A DNA stretch of 64,000 bases from Fimbriimonadaceae bacterium. Lineage in GTDB: Bacteria > Armatimonadota > Fimbriimonadia > Fimbriimonadales > Fimbriimonadaceae. The translations under genes and the position numbers were made by a program. Below are positions 41,517-51,144 of the stretch, piece by piece; the stretch's first letter is position 1; every line of letters starts with the position of its first letter. The DNA is taken from positions 2,025,564 through 2,089,563 of the forward strand of contig CP075366.1 of NCBI GenBank assembly GCA_019454145.1, in the 5' to 3' direction. Under the pieces are notes generated by a model that made no database searches, was not told the origin of the DNA, and worked only from the letters and a program-made list of their open reading frames with translations.

Positions 41517-42602
41517 ATGCGAGTCTTTTTTTCGACTGGAGAAGCCAGCGGTGATGCTTACGCTGCGGCACTTGCTAATCGTATTAGCGGGTTCGTTGGC
41601 GAAATGGAAGGCGCAATCGGGGCAAAGGGCGATCTCGCTGGCATAAAACGAATTGCGGACAACCGCAACTGGGGTTCGATAGGAATTTATGAGTCGCTGA
41701 AAGTCGCTCCTCTAGTTTTGAGAGGGTATTGGTCGGTTTTAAGGGCATTGCGAAGCGGAACTCCTGGTCTGTGTATTTGTGTTGATTACGGATTTTTTAA
41801 CATCAAGGTAGCCCGACATGCTAAGGCAGCTGGCTGGAAAGTTCTGTACTTTATCCCTCCGGGAAGTTGGCGCAAGGACAAACAGGGAACTGATCTTCCC
41901 CAAATCACCGATCAAATCGTGACTCCGTTTGAATGGAGCGCCAAAATCCTAAATGAAATGGGAGCCAACGCACACTGGTTCGGTCATCCGCTGAAGCAAA
42001 TGGTGGCCGAATCGTCAGCTTTGAGTTCCACTCGGTCTGGAATTGCCGTTTTGCCGGGGAGCCGGCTCCATGAAATTGAAAACAACATTCCCACTATTGC
42101 CCAGGCGCTAAAAAACTATGATGGCGAAATTCTGTTGAGTCAAGCTCCAAATGTGAGCGGAACCGATCTATTGGGCATTTGGCAGAAGCACGGAAAGCAA
42201 GAACCTAAGCTGATTACCGACGTTTATTCTGCACTTAAATCAGCGGAAGCCGCGGTTGTGTGCAGTGGAACCGCCACTCTGGAGTGTGCTCTGTGCGGTT
42301 GCCCCCAGGTTGTTGTTTATCGAGGAAACAAGGTGATGGAGCTTGAAGCAAAAATCCGCAAGCCTAAGTTCGACTTCGTTTCTCTACCGAACATTTTGTT
42401 GGGGCGCGGTTTGCTCACTGAACTCATCCAGTGGGATGCAACTCCTGAGCGGATTTGGAATGAGGTCGATGGGTTGCTTCACGATTCTGCCAAACGGGAA
42501 GAGCAACTTGCTGGATACAAAGAATTAGATACGATTCTTGGCGGGGCAGATTGCCTCAATCAAACAGCAGAAATGATCCGAAAAATGGTTAGTCCTAGCT
42601 AA
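41517..42602 (+). CDS. lpxB: Lipid-A-disaccharide synthase LpxB
   Basis: 361 residues. It starts MRVFFSTGEASGDAYAA, the LpxB signature. It has CVDYGFFNIKVARHAK, YFIPPGSWRKDK, the FGHPL motif, VLPGSRLHEIENN, and CSGTATLECALCGCPQVVVY as the nucleotide-sugar-binding region. It joins UDP-2,3-diacylglucosamine to lipid X. The start at 41517 fits family starts; 29 extra upstream codons have no support. A terminator follows. Confidence 0.93.
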   Translation: MRVFFSTGEASGDAYAAALANRISGFVGEMEGAIGAKGDLAGIKRIADNRNWGSIGIYESLKVAPLVLRGYWSVLRALRSGTPGLCICVDYGFFNIKVARHAKAAGWKVLYFIPPGSWRKDKQGTDLPQITDQIVTPFEWSAKILNEMGANAHWFGHPLKQMVAESSALSSTRSGIAVLPGSRLHEIENNIPTIAQALKNYDGEILLSQAPNVSGTDLLGIWQKHGKQEPKLITDVYSALKSAEAAVVCSGTATLECALCGCPQVVVYRGNKVMELEAKIRKPKFDFVSLPNILLGRGLLTELIQWDATPERIWNEVDGLLHDSAKREEQLAGYKELDTILGGADCLNQTAEMIRKMVSPS

Positions 42603-42720
42603 CAAATAGGCCTGGGAACGGAAGCATTCTTAACGCTGTTGAAATTTGCGTAGCGGAAGAGCGATCAGAACTCCAGCGAAAGATTTTGATCACCACTGCA
42701 ATCAGAGCAAAGCAAGACAT

Positions 42721-42761
42721 TGCGGGGCAGGTCAAGAATGGCACCTTCCCCGCATTTTTTT
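42721..42761 (+). terminator. Rho-independent terminator after lpxB
   Basis: TGCGGGG (42721-42727) pairs with CCCCGCA (42748-42754), extended inside by CAGGT/ACCTT pairing, then seven T. Confidence 0.85.
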
Positions 42762-42774
42762 GTGCTTTTGACCT

Positions 42775-42966
42775 TACAAATACTTGCTTTTGGTTCCTAG
42801 AGCTAATGGAATTTTATTTGCAACCAATAGTTTAACTCGGAAGACGTCCGGGCAGATCACACGACGAATTGGATCGATGTGAGTGACTCGGAAGAAGTAA
42901 ACCACACCAACGCAATTCGCCGGCCGGGATCTGTCCTCTCCTTCCTTGCCGGTGCTTTTTCTTTTT
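42775..42966 (+). ncRNA. Candidate small RNA
   Basis: Between the lpxB terminator and a second terminator (CCGGC 42920-42924 / GCCGG 42948-42952, T run 42955-42966). It has a small hairpin TCACA/TGTGA (42857-42861 and 42878-42882) flanked by two copies of ACTCGGAAGA. The 5' end and promoter are not defined. It could instead be the leader of the acetyltransferase gene. Confidence 0.35.
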
Positions 42967-43018
42967 GAAAGGTTGGTTTTTAACCTAAGACTTATTTTTT
43001 GCTGGGATACACTTAACT

Positions 43019-43582
43019 ATGGCAGTAGGCTGGCAAGGCGATAGAATCCAACTCGCTCCGTTAGATCAGGAGCGTCATTTCGAAAATATTTGTGCTTGGA
43101 TCAACGATCCAGAAGTGACCGATTGGATTATGGTGGGTGACTTCCCGATGGGAGCCCTCGCCGAGCAGGAATGGTTTAACTCTCATCTGAAATTTAACGA
43201 AAAAGATGTTGTTCTTGCAATAGAATTGCTAGACGGAACCCACATTGGGCAAACAGGGATTCACGGAATTGATCTCCGGCACGGATTTGCTAGCACAGGG
43301 AGCTATATCGGCGATCCGAGCCAACGCGGAAAAGGTTATGGAACTGAAGCGAGCAAACTCCGAGCCTGGTACTGCTTTCATGTGTTAGGATTACGGCTTA
43401 TCATGAGCGGCTATCTGGAAGGCAACGAGCGTAGCAAAGCGATGAACGAGAACTGTGGCTACACAGAATATGGACGTGTACCAAAACAGTTTTGGAAACG
43501 TGGTCAATACCGTGATCATATTGAAACCGTACTCACCCGCGAAAGATGGCTGGAACTGAGTGGCGGAAACAAGAACTGGTAG
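43019..43582 (+). CDS. GNAT-family N-acetyltransferase (RimJ/RimL-like)
   Basis: 187 residues. IQLAPLDQERHFENICAWINDPEV at the start, IGQTGIHGID, the acetyl-CoA loop GSYIGDPSQRGKGYGTEA, and GNERSKAMNENCGY match acetyltransferase_3 enzymes that modify N-terminal or side-chain amines. Substrate unknown. A short AT-rich stretch with TAAGAC precedes the start. Confidence 0.9.
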   Translation: MAVGWQGDRIQLAPLDQERHFENICAWINDPEVTDWIMVGDFPMGALAEQEWFNSHLKFNEKDVVLAIELLDGTHIGQTGIHGIDLRHGFASTGSYIGDPSQRGKGYGTEASKLRAWYCFHVLGLRLIMSGYLEGNERSKAMNENCGYTEYGRVPKQFWKRGQYRDHIETVLTRERWLELSGGNKNW

Positions 43583-43645
43583 TAACGGACTACTGGATGT
43601 GGAATAGGTTTCGGGCCTGAACTTTAACGAGTGATAAACTGAACT

Positions 43646-45610
43646 ATGCCCGGCACTTCCACGCGTAATGACCAACTGCTGATTAATGCGCTACGCTGTC
43701 TTTCTATTGACATGGTTCAGGCCGCGAACAGTGGTCACCCTGGTCTCCCACTGGGTGCCGCGCCAATGGCATACACCGTTTTTGCCCGTCATTTGCGGTT
43801 CAACCCTAGCCGACCAGACTGGTTTAACCGCGACCGGTTCATCCTGAGTCCGGGCCACGGCTCCGCCTTGCTTTACAGCTTGTTGCACTTATTTGGCTAT
43901 GACCTGCCGATGAGTGAACTGAAGCAGTTCCGTCAACTCGGCAGTAAAACCCCTGGTCACCCAGAAGTTGGCCTCACCCCTGGTGTTGAATGCACGACTG
44001 GCCCGCTTGGTCAGGGATTCGCCACCGGAGTCGGGATGGCGATTGCGGAGCGATGGTTTAACAACCGCTACGGTAATGATTTAGCGGATTACCATATCTA
44101 TGGCGTTGTGAGCGACGGCGATCTGATGGAAGGCGTTGCTCAGGAAGCGGCGAGTTTAGCTGGGCACATGGGACTTGGCAAAATTGTTTACCTGTACGAT
44201 TCCAACGACATTAGCCTCGACGGGCCATGCCACAAATCGTACAGCGAAGACACCGAAGCGAAATTCGAAGCGATGAACTGGGATGTTCACGTGGTAGAAG
44301 ATGGCAACGACGTTGACGCGATTGATGCAGCGATCAATGCGGCAAAATCCAATGCGGTTCAACCCAGTTTAATTATTGTGAAGACCGAAATCGGTTTTGG
44401 TAGTCCGGTGGCTGGTTCGAGCAAATCGCACGGTGCCCCGCTTGGTGCGGATAACGTAATTACAACCAAAAAAGCACTGGGCTGGGAAAGCGAAGAGCCA
44501 TTTTTTGTTACGGAAGGATTTGGCGACGTCGCTGAGGAAGCGTTAAAGGCTGGCGAGAATTTGACAAATGTTTGGGATGAGCAATTTGAATCTTTGCGAT
44601 CAAGCAACCACGTGCTTTGGCGAGAGCTTGAGTGCATTATCACGGGCGAACTTCCTGAGTGCTGGGATGCAGAAATCAACGATCTTAGCTGGCCTGATGG
44701 TTCGGTAGCAACCCGAGATGCTGGTCAAGCGGCATTGAATGCTGTGGCGAACAAAATTCCTTGGCTTATCGGCGGTGGTGCCGACCTGGCAAGCAGTACG
44801 AAAACAATCATTAAGTCGTCCGGTGATTTTGATGCCGAATCGCAAGCCGATGGGCGAAACATCTGGTTTGGCGTTCGGGAGCATGCCATGGGTGCCATCG
44901 TCAACGGATTGGCCTTGAGTGGGCTTCGGCCATTTGGTTCAACATTCCTCGTATTCAGCGACTATATGCGAGGTGCAATCCGCCTTGCCGCTCTCACTGC
45001 GATTGATAGTATGTTCATCTTCACTCATGACTCCGTATTTGTGGGCGAGGATGGGCCGACTCACCAGCCGATTGAGCACATCTCAGCTTTGCGGCTGATT
45101 CCTAACCTTTTGGTTTATCGCCCGGCGGACGCGCTGGAAACTGCGGCCTGCTATCAGGATGCGATCGCGCGGGGTGGTGCCAGTACCATGGTTCTCACAC
45201 GACAAGGATTGCCAGTTCTGAATGAGTTTGCCGAGAAAATTCGTGAAGGAGTTTCGCACGGTGGATACGTTCTGAGCGGAGTGGAGTCGCCTCAAGTTTG
45301 TTTAGTTGCAACGGGCAGCGAAGTTTCGCTGGCTCTTAAAGCACAAAAGCAACTAGAGGCTGATGGTATCAAATCTAGCGTGATTTCTGTGCCGTGCCGC
45401 GAACTGTTCATGGGAGATTGCTTGCCAGATGGAGTTCCATGCGTGATCATTGAAGCCGGTGTCACCCAGGCTTGGGGTGGATTCGGCAAAGGCAAAACCG
45501 CAAGTGTCGGCATCGACCGATTCGGTGAATCCGGCCCTGGTGACGAGGTTTACGACCATGTCAACATGACGGTTGACCATGTGGTTGAAGTGGCAAAATC
45601 GCTACTCTGA
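43646..45610 (+). CDS. tkt: Transketolase
   Basis: 654 residues, full length. It has the TPP/substrate motifs: [52 protein letters not shown], and the TPP-binding [11 protein letters not shown]. The Pyr domain starts at about 350 and has the catalytic glutamate in [10 protein letters not shown] and the [11 protein letters not shown] loop. It moves two-carbon units in the pentose phosphate pathway. The last 9 bases overlap the convergent HD gene. Confidence 0.97.
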   Translation: MPGTSTRNDQLLINALRCLSIDMVQAANSGHPGLPLGAAPMAYTVFARHLRFNPSRPDWFNRDRFILSPGHGSALLYSLLHLFGYDLPMSELKQFRQLGSKTPGHPEVGLTPGVECTTGPLGQGFATGVGMAIAERWFNNRYGNDLADYHIYGVVSDGDLMEGVAQEAASLAGHMGLGKIVYLYDSNDISLDGPCHKSYSEDTEAKFEAMNWDVHVVEDGNDVDAIDAAINAAKSNAVQPSLIIVKTEIGFGSPVAGSSKSHGAPLGADNVITTKKALGWESEEPFFVTEGFGDVAEEALKAGENLTNVWDEQFESLRSSNHVLWRELECIITGELPECWDAEINDLSWPDGSVATRDAGQAALNAVANKIPWLIGGGADLASSTKTIIKSSGDFDAESQADGRNIWFGVREHAMGAIVNGLALSGLRPFGSTFLVFSDYMRGAIRLAALTAIDSMFIFTHDSVFVGEDGPTHQPIEHISALRLIPNLLVYRPADALETAACYQDAIARGGASTMVLTRQGLPVLNEFAEKIREGVSHGGYVLSGVESPQVCLVATGSEVSLALKAQKQLEADGIKSSVISVPCRELFMGDCLPDGVPCVIIEAGVTQAWGGFGKGKTASVGIDRFGESGPGDEVYDHVNMTVDHVVEVAKSLL

Positions 45611-46162
45611 GCCTGCTAATCCAAGAAGTTCGGCATCCTCAGTCATCGCTGCAATGCAGTTGGTGATGTGTTGCGGCAATTCTATTCCGAGCAATTCGGC
45701 TCCCCTATGAACATCATCGCGGTTGACCCCAGCCGCAAAATTGGCGGTTTTGAGTTTTTTAATCACGCTTTTGGCTTCGAGCCCTTGAATTGATCTTCCA
45801 GGACGGACGTAACAGCAAGCCGTGATGAATCCGCTTAACTCGTCGCAGGCGAATAAGGCCCGCTCCATTGAAGATTCCGGCTCTACTCCCGTTTTTGGTG
45901 GATAGTGAGCGGCAATCGCGCGGATGATCCCTGGATCAACCCCTTTTGATTCGAGCAGTGACATTCCCCAGATAGGATGCTCCTCAGGGTGAAGTTCGTA
46001 GTCAAAGTCGTGGAGGATGCCCGCAATGCGCCAACTTTGCTCATCATCTCCCTGCGAACGGGCGTACCAAGCCATGCAGCTCTCCACCCCAAGCATATGG
46101 CGTTGTAATGCTTCATTAGGAGTGTGTTCTTGCATTAGTGAAAGAGCTTCGTCGCGGGTCAT
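45602..46162 (-). CDS. HD-domain hydrolase
   Basis: 186 residues. [29 protein letters not shown] (HD pair), AAHYP and CDELSGF give the HD metal site. This short one-domain form is common for predicted phosphohydrolases with unknown nucleotide substrates. It overlaps the AlbA_2 gene by 4 bases, so the two are likely co-translated. Confidence 0.9.
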   Translation of the reverse strand: MTRDEALSLMQEHTPNEALQRHMLGVESCMAWYARSQGDDEQSWRIAGILHDFDYELHPEEHPIWGMSLLESKGVDPGIIRAIAAHYPPKTGVEPESSMERALFACDELSGFITACCYVRPGRSIQGLEAKSVIKKLKTANFAAGVNRDDVHRGAELLGIELPQHITNCIAAMTEDAELLGLAGSE

Positions 46163-47238
46163 AAAGGGGAGTGTATTCCTTTGACTTGTAAAAAGTCTGC
46201 CGCTTGTTGTTGGTTGAGCCGTAATGTTCGGTTGCCGTCACGGACATAAAGCTCATTATTGAAGTAAATCGGAGTATCTGAATTGCGGCAGCTAATCACT
46301 GCTATGGATTCTGAACCACATGGTCGAATATTGACTTCCACAAGGCCGATTGGAATCGGCTTTAAAGACGTTTTCACCGCTTCGTGCACGATCTGAATAA
46401 AGGCATCAACAGGTGCCTCACAAGAGATAATTGAAAAATCGCCTTTCAGACCAATTACTTGCAAATTATCCGAGACTCCTATGATGAGAGTGCCTCCTCG
46501 CGTGTTTAAAAACCCGGCGATTGATTTAAGGCAAGCCGCTTGCTGATTCGGATTCTTTTGCCCAGATTTAGAATCATATCGAAAAGTCGCTTTGTATTCC
46601 CGAGTTTGACCTTCCGGTGGAAAGCTCAGCGAAAGAAACTCATTTGCAGGTTCAAAACTGACCATTTGTAAGCAATCTCTACATCCAGGTTTAAGTGCAA
46701 AATTGTAAGTTGCGAGGATCGCATCCGTTTTGTAAGCGGTGGCAAATCGCTCTGATAAGTTTGGAATTCTTGAAAGGAGCGGACAGAACTGAAGTAACTC
46801 TGTCAAATGGTAATCAACTTGCAGAAATAAAGAGAAAATTACCGAATCAAAAATGATTCTCTTGGAATTGTGCGACAAGTCTGCCGATATCCATTCAACT
46901 GGCTCTAAGGGTTCGCCCCAATAATGAACTTTGCCTACTAATGGCTCAATCCGGGATCGCGCAGATTGGGCAGGCTCAAATACACCGTTTTCAAGTATCA
47001 AACGGAGAAGTTGGGGGAAGTCGTGCGAAGATTCAGAGTCTAAGGAGCTTTCATAAAGTTCAACGAGCCGCTCTGTTCCGAGGATTGACTTAAGAAAGGC
47101 AATGCGAATCGTCCACCGCACTGCAATATCAAGAGCAGTAGACGGTTCTAATTCCACTGGCGGCAGATTGCGTTTGCCGGATTCCACTCTAAGGGAACAA
47201 GCAAAATCTTCAACTATGGCGGCGATGTTTTTTGCCAT
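46159..47238 (-). CDS. AlbA_2 (Schlafen-like) domain protein
   Basis: 359 residues from the ATG at 47238, 4 bases after the upstream gene stop. The N-terminal 200 residues are helical and unrecognised. The C-terminal part holds an AlbA_2 domain: ETREYKATF-like entry (GQTREYKATFRYD), KSIAGFLNTRGGTLIIGVSDN and the RDGNRTLRLN end. AlbA_2 domains occur in Schlafen-type nucleases and in transcription factors. No ATPase or protease partner follows. Confidence 0.85.
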   Translation of the reverse strand: MAKNIAAIVEDFACSLRVESGKRNLPPVELEPSTALDIAVRWTIRIAFLKSILGTERLVELYESSLDSESSHDFPQLLRLILENGVFEPAQSARSRIEPLVGKVHYWGEPLEPVEWISADLSHNSKRIIFDSVIFSLFLQVDYHLTELLQFCPLLSRIPNLSERFATAYKTDAILATYNFALKPGCRDCLQMVSFEPANEFLSLSFPPEGQTREYKATFRYDSKSGQKNPNQQAACLKSIAGFLNTRGGTLIIGVSDNLQVIGLKGDFSIISCEAPVDAFIQIVHEAVKTSLKPIPIGLVEVNIRPCGSESIAVISCRNSDTPIYFNNELYVRDGNRTLRLNQQQAADFLQVKGIHSPL

Positions 47239-47242
47239 GTGG

Positions 47243-48244
47243 TCACGGTTTGTTCCACCGGGCAAGAGTTCTAAAATTGCCGGCCGAATAAAGCGCCGCC
47301 GCTTTCGGGTTCATTTTTGGCGTCCAAAGCAGAACACCAGCACTAGCCGCTTCCACCCCACAATCGCGTGGAATGACTATTTCTGCCCCAGTTGTGAGGT
47401 TCAAGAACACCTTACGATTGGGTGTTCCGTAGTGGAGGATCGCCGGGGCATAGACTCCATGAATAGCGCCACGAATTTCGGCGACTTGGCGAGAGGTTGC
47501 ACTTTCGCGGTCAATAAGACTAATCACCATCGTTTTAGCCGGGGTTAGCTCAAAGCCCATACCGTTTAGGCTTCCTTCAATTAACTTTGAGTCGGTAAAC
47601 CCACTTCCAAGTGCCTTGCTGGAAAACTTGCCGCTCGCAATGTCATAAGTTTCCAATTGGGCGTTAGAAGCACCTTCTGTCACCACAAACAGCTTTCCAT
47701 TCTCAGCCATGAGTTTGTCGTTCACCCTGCCTTTCGCGGTTGTCATGCCGTTAAACCTTCCCAAGAGGTTTGCGATAGGAGCGTTTCCAGTGAAATCAAG
47801 TTCAACCAACGCTTCCAACCATGGATTCGAGGCCGAATCTTCCCATCGCATAATCAGATAAACACGATTGCCGATTTTTTCCCAGCCAGAAATCGCCGTC
47901 ACGTCGAGAGATTTCTTTTTTGCGGCAACATCGCGCTGGATGGCATCCAACTCTGCTTGAGAAAATAACTTTGGTGAAGTGGAAATTATCGAATATCCAG
48001 AATAGTTAGCCTTATTGTCGCGGCGAAATCCAACGTGGTTCTCGTTAAAAGTCAGAACATATTTATCCACTGGCAACCAGAGTTGCCCCGTGGTTGTGTT
48101 CATCGCTTCAAACTTCGGACGGGTGGATACCTGCGAATCACCTTCTGGACCCTTTAAGGTAAACACTCCGTCTTGAAAGGTGATTTCTCGCAGAGGAGTT
48201 TGTTGAGCCAGAACCGATCCGGCGACTAACATTGCGAGCATCAT
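47243..48244 (-). CDS. Exported protein of unknown function
   Basis: 333 residues. A short hydrophobic signal (LAMLVAGSVLAQQ) is cleaved near residue 14. The mature part is beta-rich with repeated strand-turn units (GKLFVVTEGASNAQLETYD; RKVFLNLTTGAEIVIP) like a beta-propeller. The start codon overlaps that of the divergent 69-residue gene by 2 bases, so one of the two starts may lie downstream. No family recognised. Confidence 0.75.
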   Translation of the reverse strand: MMLAMLVAGSVLAQQTPLREITFQDGVFTLKGPEGDSQVSTRPKFEAMNTTTGQLWLPVDKYVLTFNENHVGFRRDNKANYSGYSIISTSPKLFSQAELDAIQRDVAAKKKSLDVTAISGWEKIGNRVYLIMRWEDSASNPWLEALVELDFTGNAPIANLLGRFNGMTTAKGRVNDKLMAENGKLFVVTEGASNAQLETYDIASGKFSSKALGSGFTDSKLIEGSLNGMGFELTPAKTMVISLIDRESATSRQVAEIRGAIHGVYAPAILHYGTPNRKVFLNLTTGAEIVIPRDCGVEAASAGVLLWTPKMNPKAAALYSAGNFRTLARWNKP

Positions 48245-48452
48245 GGAATCTAGTATGAACTGTCGGGACTGTGGACGGTACGATCAAGAGGCCAGAGTTT
48301 GCAAAGATGGCAAACTCAACCCGCCACGGTACGAGCAGGCCAACGACATAGTGAGGATATTTGGTTTACGGGTGATCTGCCCTTTCAATGACCACCGCGA
48401 AAAGTTGATTTATGTCCGCTCAGGGCCTCTCACTCGCCAGAAGAACCGTTAA
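48243..48452 (+). CDS. Small cysteine-rich protein
   Basis: 69 residues. CRDCGRYDQEARVCKDG has a C-x2-C-x9-C pattern and a fourth Cys (Cys45-region, VICPFN), a likely zinc or iron-sulfur site. A second in-frame ATG (48255) gives 65 residues and would avoid the start overlap with the opposite gene. No ribosome-binding site is clear for either. Function unknown. Confidence 0.6.
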   Translation: MESSMNCRDCGRYDQEARVCKDGKLNPPRYEQANDIVRIFGLRVICPFNDHREKLIYVRSGPLTRQKNR

Positions 48453-49927
48453 TCCGCTTCTACCGCCTCTTGTGCTTTGACTTCCACACGCACCCGCTGA
48501 ATACGGCGGCCGTCGCTATCTTCAATAGTGAAAGTGTGCGTATCATCGGATACAGCTTCACCAACTGCTGGTTGCCGCCCGAATAGTCCAAACACATAGC
48601 CGCCGATCGTGTCGAACTCTTCGCTAGTAAAGCTCGTTTCGATCTCGTCATTGAGGTCGTCAAGGTGAACTTTGCCGCTGACACTATGCCCGAAATCAAC
48701 TTCCGAAATATCAGGCGTTTCCTGGTCGTATTCGTCAATAATTTCGCCGACAAGTTCTTCGACAATGTCTTCGATGGTCACAACGCCAGCAGTGCCGCCA
48801 AATTCGTCGCTGACGATCACCATCTGCGTTTTATTAGTGCGCATTTCTGCGAGCAGGTCATGAAGCTTCTTGCCTTCCGGAACGTGGTAAGCCGGGCGCA
48901 TGATCTGATCAATTGTGATGTTTTTTTGACCTCGAGCAAGAGCGCGTAAAACATCCTTGGCGTGAATAATCCCAACGATTTCATCGTCGTTGTCTTGGAA
49001 AATTGGGAATCGCGAGTGACCAGTTGATTCAACTAATTCGGCGACGTGCTGTAAATCTGATTCCACGGGAACGCTTTCCAAATCCACGCGGGGAGTCATG
49101 ATCTCCCGGGCTATTGTGTCGCCAAATTCAAACACTGAATTCAACAGATCGCGTTCTTCTTCTTCAATATCGTTGGCAAGCTCAACCGACTCAAGGATTT
49201 CCTTGATTTCTTCTTCAACCCGGTTATCAATTACAAATCGAGCAGTTGTGCCGAATCGCTGGGTGATCAAATCGGCAATTTTTACCGAAATCAGCGCTGG
49301 AACGCGGAAAATCGCATTGAAAATCTTAAGAATCCAGCCCAGGCGGAGCAAAGTGTCAATGGGGTGGGTAGCGGCAACGGATTTAGCAACAAGTTCGGCA
49401 AAAATCACGTTCAGCGCCATGACCGGAATGCTGAGCAATATTGCTCCAAACAACGATCCCCAAAAGAAGTGATTGGCATCAGTTGGTAAGGTGATCCAAC
49501 CCAGAGACATAGCTAGGGCAGGCGCAGGCAAAAAGCAGAGAAGGACAAGCCAAGCTCGCATCGTCTGGGCCCCAAGAACGGTAGCGGCCGTGATATTTTC
49601 CTTCTGCTCCAGCAAAGAATCAAGAACTTTGAACGCACGCGACCCTTCATCTTGCGTTTTTACGTGAAGGCTTCGGAGAGTTTCGAGCGCAGCTGTGCCA
49701 GCGACACAAATCGCGTTGACCAACATGATCAGCACGAAAGCGAAAATCAATCCAATTGTGAAAGTTGGATTGCCCAAGAGGGCAATCGCCTCTGGTCGGT
49801 TTGCAGCGGACAGGCCTTGAGCCGCAGCGAGAACGGGAATGACCACCAAAAGTACGGTGAGGGTTCCAACCCATCCTGCGTTAGCTAAGCCAGTTCGCCG
49901 CCTACGTTCTATCGGGTCACTGCTCAT
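48449..49927 (-). CDS. CorC/HlyC-family transporter (DUF21-CBS-CorC)
   Basis: 492 residues. An N-terminal CNNM/DUF21 membrane domain (four helices in 20-215), two CBS domains (IMTPRVDLESVPVESDL ... IMRPAYHVPEGKKLHDLL) about 265-400, and the C-terminal CorC_HlyC domain (DEFDTIGGYVFGLFGRQPAVGE). These proteins are Mg2+/Co2+ efflux or regulators. It is the last member of the rpsU-led envelope run and converges with the cysteine-rich gene. Confidence 0.93.
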   Translation of the reverse strand: MSSDPIERRRRTGLANAGWVGTLTVLLVVIPVLAAAQGLSAANRPEAIALLGNPTFTIGLIFAFVLIMLVNAICVAGTAALETLRSLHVKTQDEGSRAFKVLDSLLEQKENITAATVLGAQTMRAWLVLLCFLPAPALAMSLGWITLPTDANHFFWGSLFGAILLSIPVMALNVIFAELVAKSVAATHPIDTLLRLGWILKIFNAIFRVPALISVKIADLITQRFGTTARFVIDNRVEEEIKEILESVELANDIEEEERDLLNSVFEFGDTIAREIMTPRVDLESVPVESDLQHVAELVESTGHSRFPIFQDNDDEIVGIIHAKDVLRALARGQKNITIDQIMRPAYHVPEGKKLHDLLAEMRTNKTQMVIVSDEFGGTAGVVTIEDIVEELVGEIIDEYDQETPDISEVDFGHSVSGKVHLDDLNDEIETSFTSEEFDTIGGYVFGLFGRQPAVGEAVSDDTHTFTIEDSDGRRIQRVRVEVKAQEAVEAD

Positions 49928-49951
49928 TGATTCGATTTATGTTCCATTTTA

Positions 49952-50662
49952 TCATTTCGGGATAATTCCAAAAAGAACAACCCCTAGGATTACTCCTACG
50001 GCTGCGCCGAGAGTAAGTTCAAAAATTGAGTGGAATTTCGCTTCCCATCGGCTTTGCGCGATGATAGCCGCGAGAATGATGGCTACTCCACCAACTACCA
50101 CGTTATCAGCTAAAAGCAAAGCACTTGTTGCAAGAAAGAATCCAATTGCAGCGTGGCCCGAAACAAGCCCACCTTGCAAAACCCTTCCGCGGGAACCCAG
50201 ACCCTTGCCGATAATGACTACGATCACGGTCAAAAATACTCCCGCTATGATGCGTGAGACCGTATCAAGGCCGATGCTCTCCGAGGCGATGGAGACACGG
50301 ATTCTCTCCCACTGGCCCTCCCCGATCGCGATAAGCGAACCGACAATGATCGCCATGATGGTAGTGATCAAAACCGCGCCAGCGGCAATATCCTTGGCAA
50401 ACTTTGCTAGAGGGTGATAGTTGGGACTGGCAAGATCTACTGTGGCTTCAATAGCACTATTAAACATCTCAGCCACGAGCACAAAGGTGATCATGAATAG
50501 GAGAACGAGAATTTCTCTCAGGCGCAGCCGGAAGAACATAGCCGCGAGAATCGTCGCAAATGTTACGTAGAGGTGGATCCGCATGTGCCGCTGAGTTCGG
50601 AACGTGTGGATAATTCCGCCAAACGCAACGCGGAATGGGCCAACCATGTCTCGTTTAGACAT
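49952..50662 (-). CDS. DgkA-type lipid kinase fused to PAP2-like phosphatase domain
   Basis: 236 residues. Residues 1-110 match the prokaryotic diacylglycerol/undecaprenol kinase DgkA, with the catalytic EMFNSAIEATVDL. Residues 130-235 carry a PAP2-like signature: GLVSGHAAIGF (SGH) and SRWEAKFHSIFE (SR-x5-H). A kinase and a phosphatase in one polypeptide suggests control of undecaprenyl phosphate. It starts 1 base after ybeY with a shared base. Confidence 0.88.
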   Translation of the reverse strand: MSKRDMVGPFRVAFGGIIHTFRTQRHMRIHLYVTFATILAAMFFRLRLREILVLLFMITFVLVAEMFNSAIEATVDLASPNYHPLAKFAKDIAAGAVLITTIMAIIVGSLIAIGEGQWERIRVSIASESIGLDTVSRIIAGVFLTVIVVIIGKGLGSRGRVLQGGLVSGHAAIGFFLATSALLLADNVVVGGVAIILAAIIAQSRWEAKFHSIFELTLGAAVGVILGVVLFGIIPK

Positions 50663-51144
50663 CAGTTCTTGGCTCCTGGCTCGTGGAGGAGTGAGTGCCA
50701 GTCATGATCTTCTGGCAAGCCACATTCGCGCATTACTTTATTCATTGCGCTTATCATCGCTTCACGATCCTCATCCTTGTGGTCGTCGAACCCAAGCAGA
50801 TGCAGAGTTCCATGAACCGCAAGCATCGCTGCTTCTTCTACTGGTTTGACTTTTCGACGCGCCGCCTGAATTTCCGCCATTTCCCAATTGAGAATGACGT
50901 CTCCCAGAACCATAGTGAATCGGTGGTCAGCGGGGAAAGTGAGAACATCGGTGGAACAGTCCATCTCTCTGTAAGCCCGATTGAGTTCATGTAGCTCTGC
51001 CGAATGAGCCAGGGTGACAACCACTTCACCAGCCGGAGCTTTAAATAGTTGGAGAGCGGTTTTCACGGCGGTTGAGATGGGTTTGTGAACCTTACGCTTG
51101 GTGAGATGATTCACTATCGTGATCTTGTGGATCGGTGGCTTCAT
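50662..51144 (-). CDS. ybeY: Endoribonuclease YbeY
   Basis: 160 residues from the ATG at 51144 (GGGGGAG lies 8 bases upstream; an in-frame TTG at 51171 is unlikely). NRAYREMDCSTDVLTFP, GDVILN and the zinc motif HGTLHLLGFDDHKDED identify YbeY, the rRNA-maturation nuclease. It overlaps the 7TM-HD gene by 53 bases, which fits the usual phoH/7TM-HD/ybeY/dgkA operon. Confidence 0.96.
   Translation of the reverse strand: MKPPIHKITIVNHLTKRKVHKPISTAVKTALQLFKAPAGEVVVTLAHSAELHELNRAYREMDCSTDVLTFPADHRFTMVLGDVILNWEMAEIQAARRKVKPVEEAAMLAVHGTLHLLGFDDHKDEDREAMISAMNKVMRECGLPEDHDWHSLLHEPGAKN

Larger units (their letters stand above)
42603..43018 (+). other. 416-base gene-free region between lpxB and the acetyltransferase
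   Basis: No protein gene is visible. It contains the lpxB terminator (42721-42761), a pair of direct repeats ACTCGGAAGA (42835-42844 and 42886-42895), and a second terminator-like hairpin (42920-42966). The stretch between the two terminators may be a small RNA gene. Confidence 0.6.
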
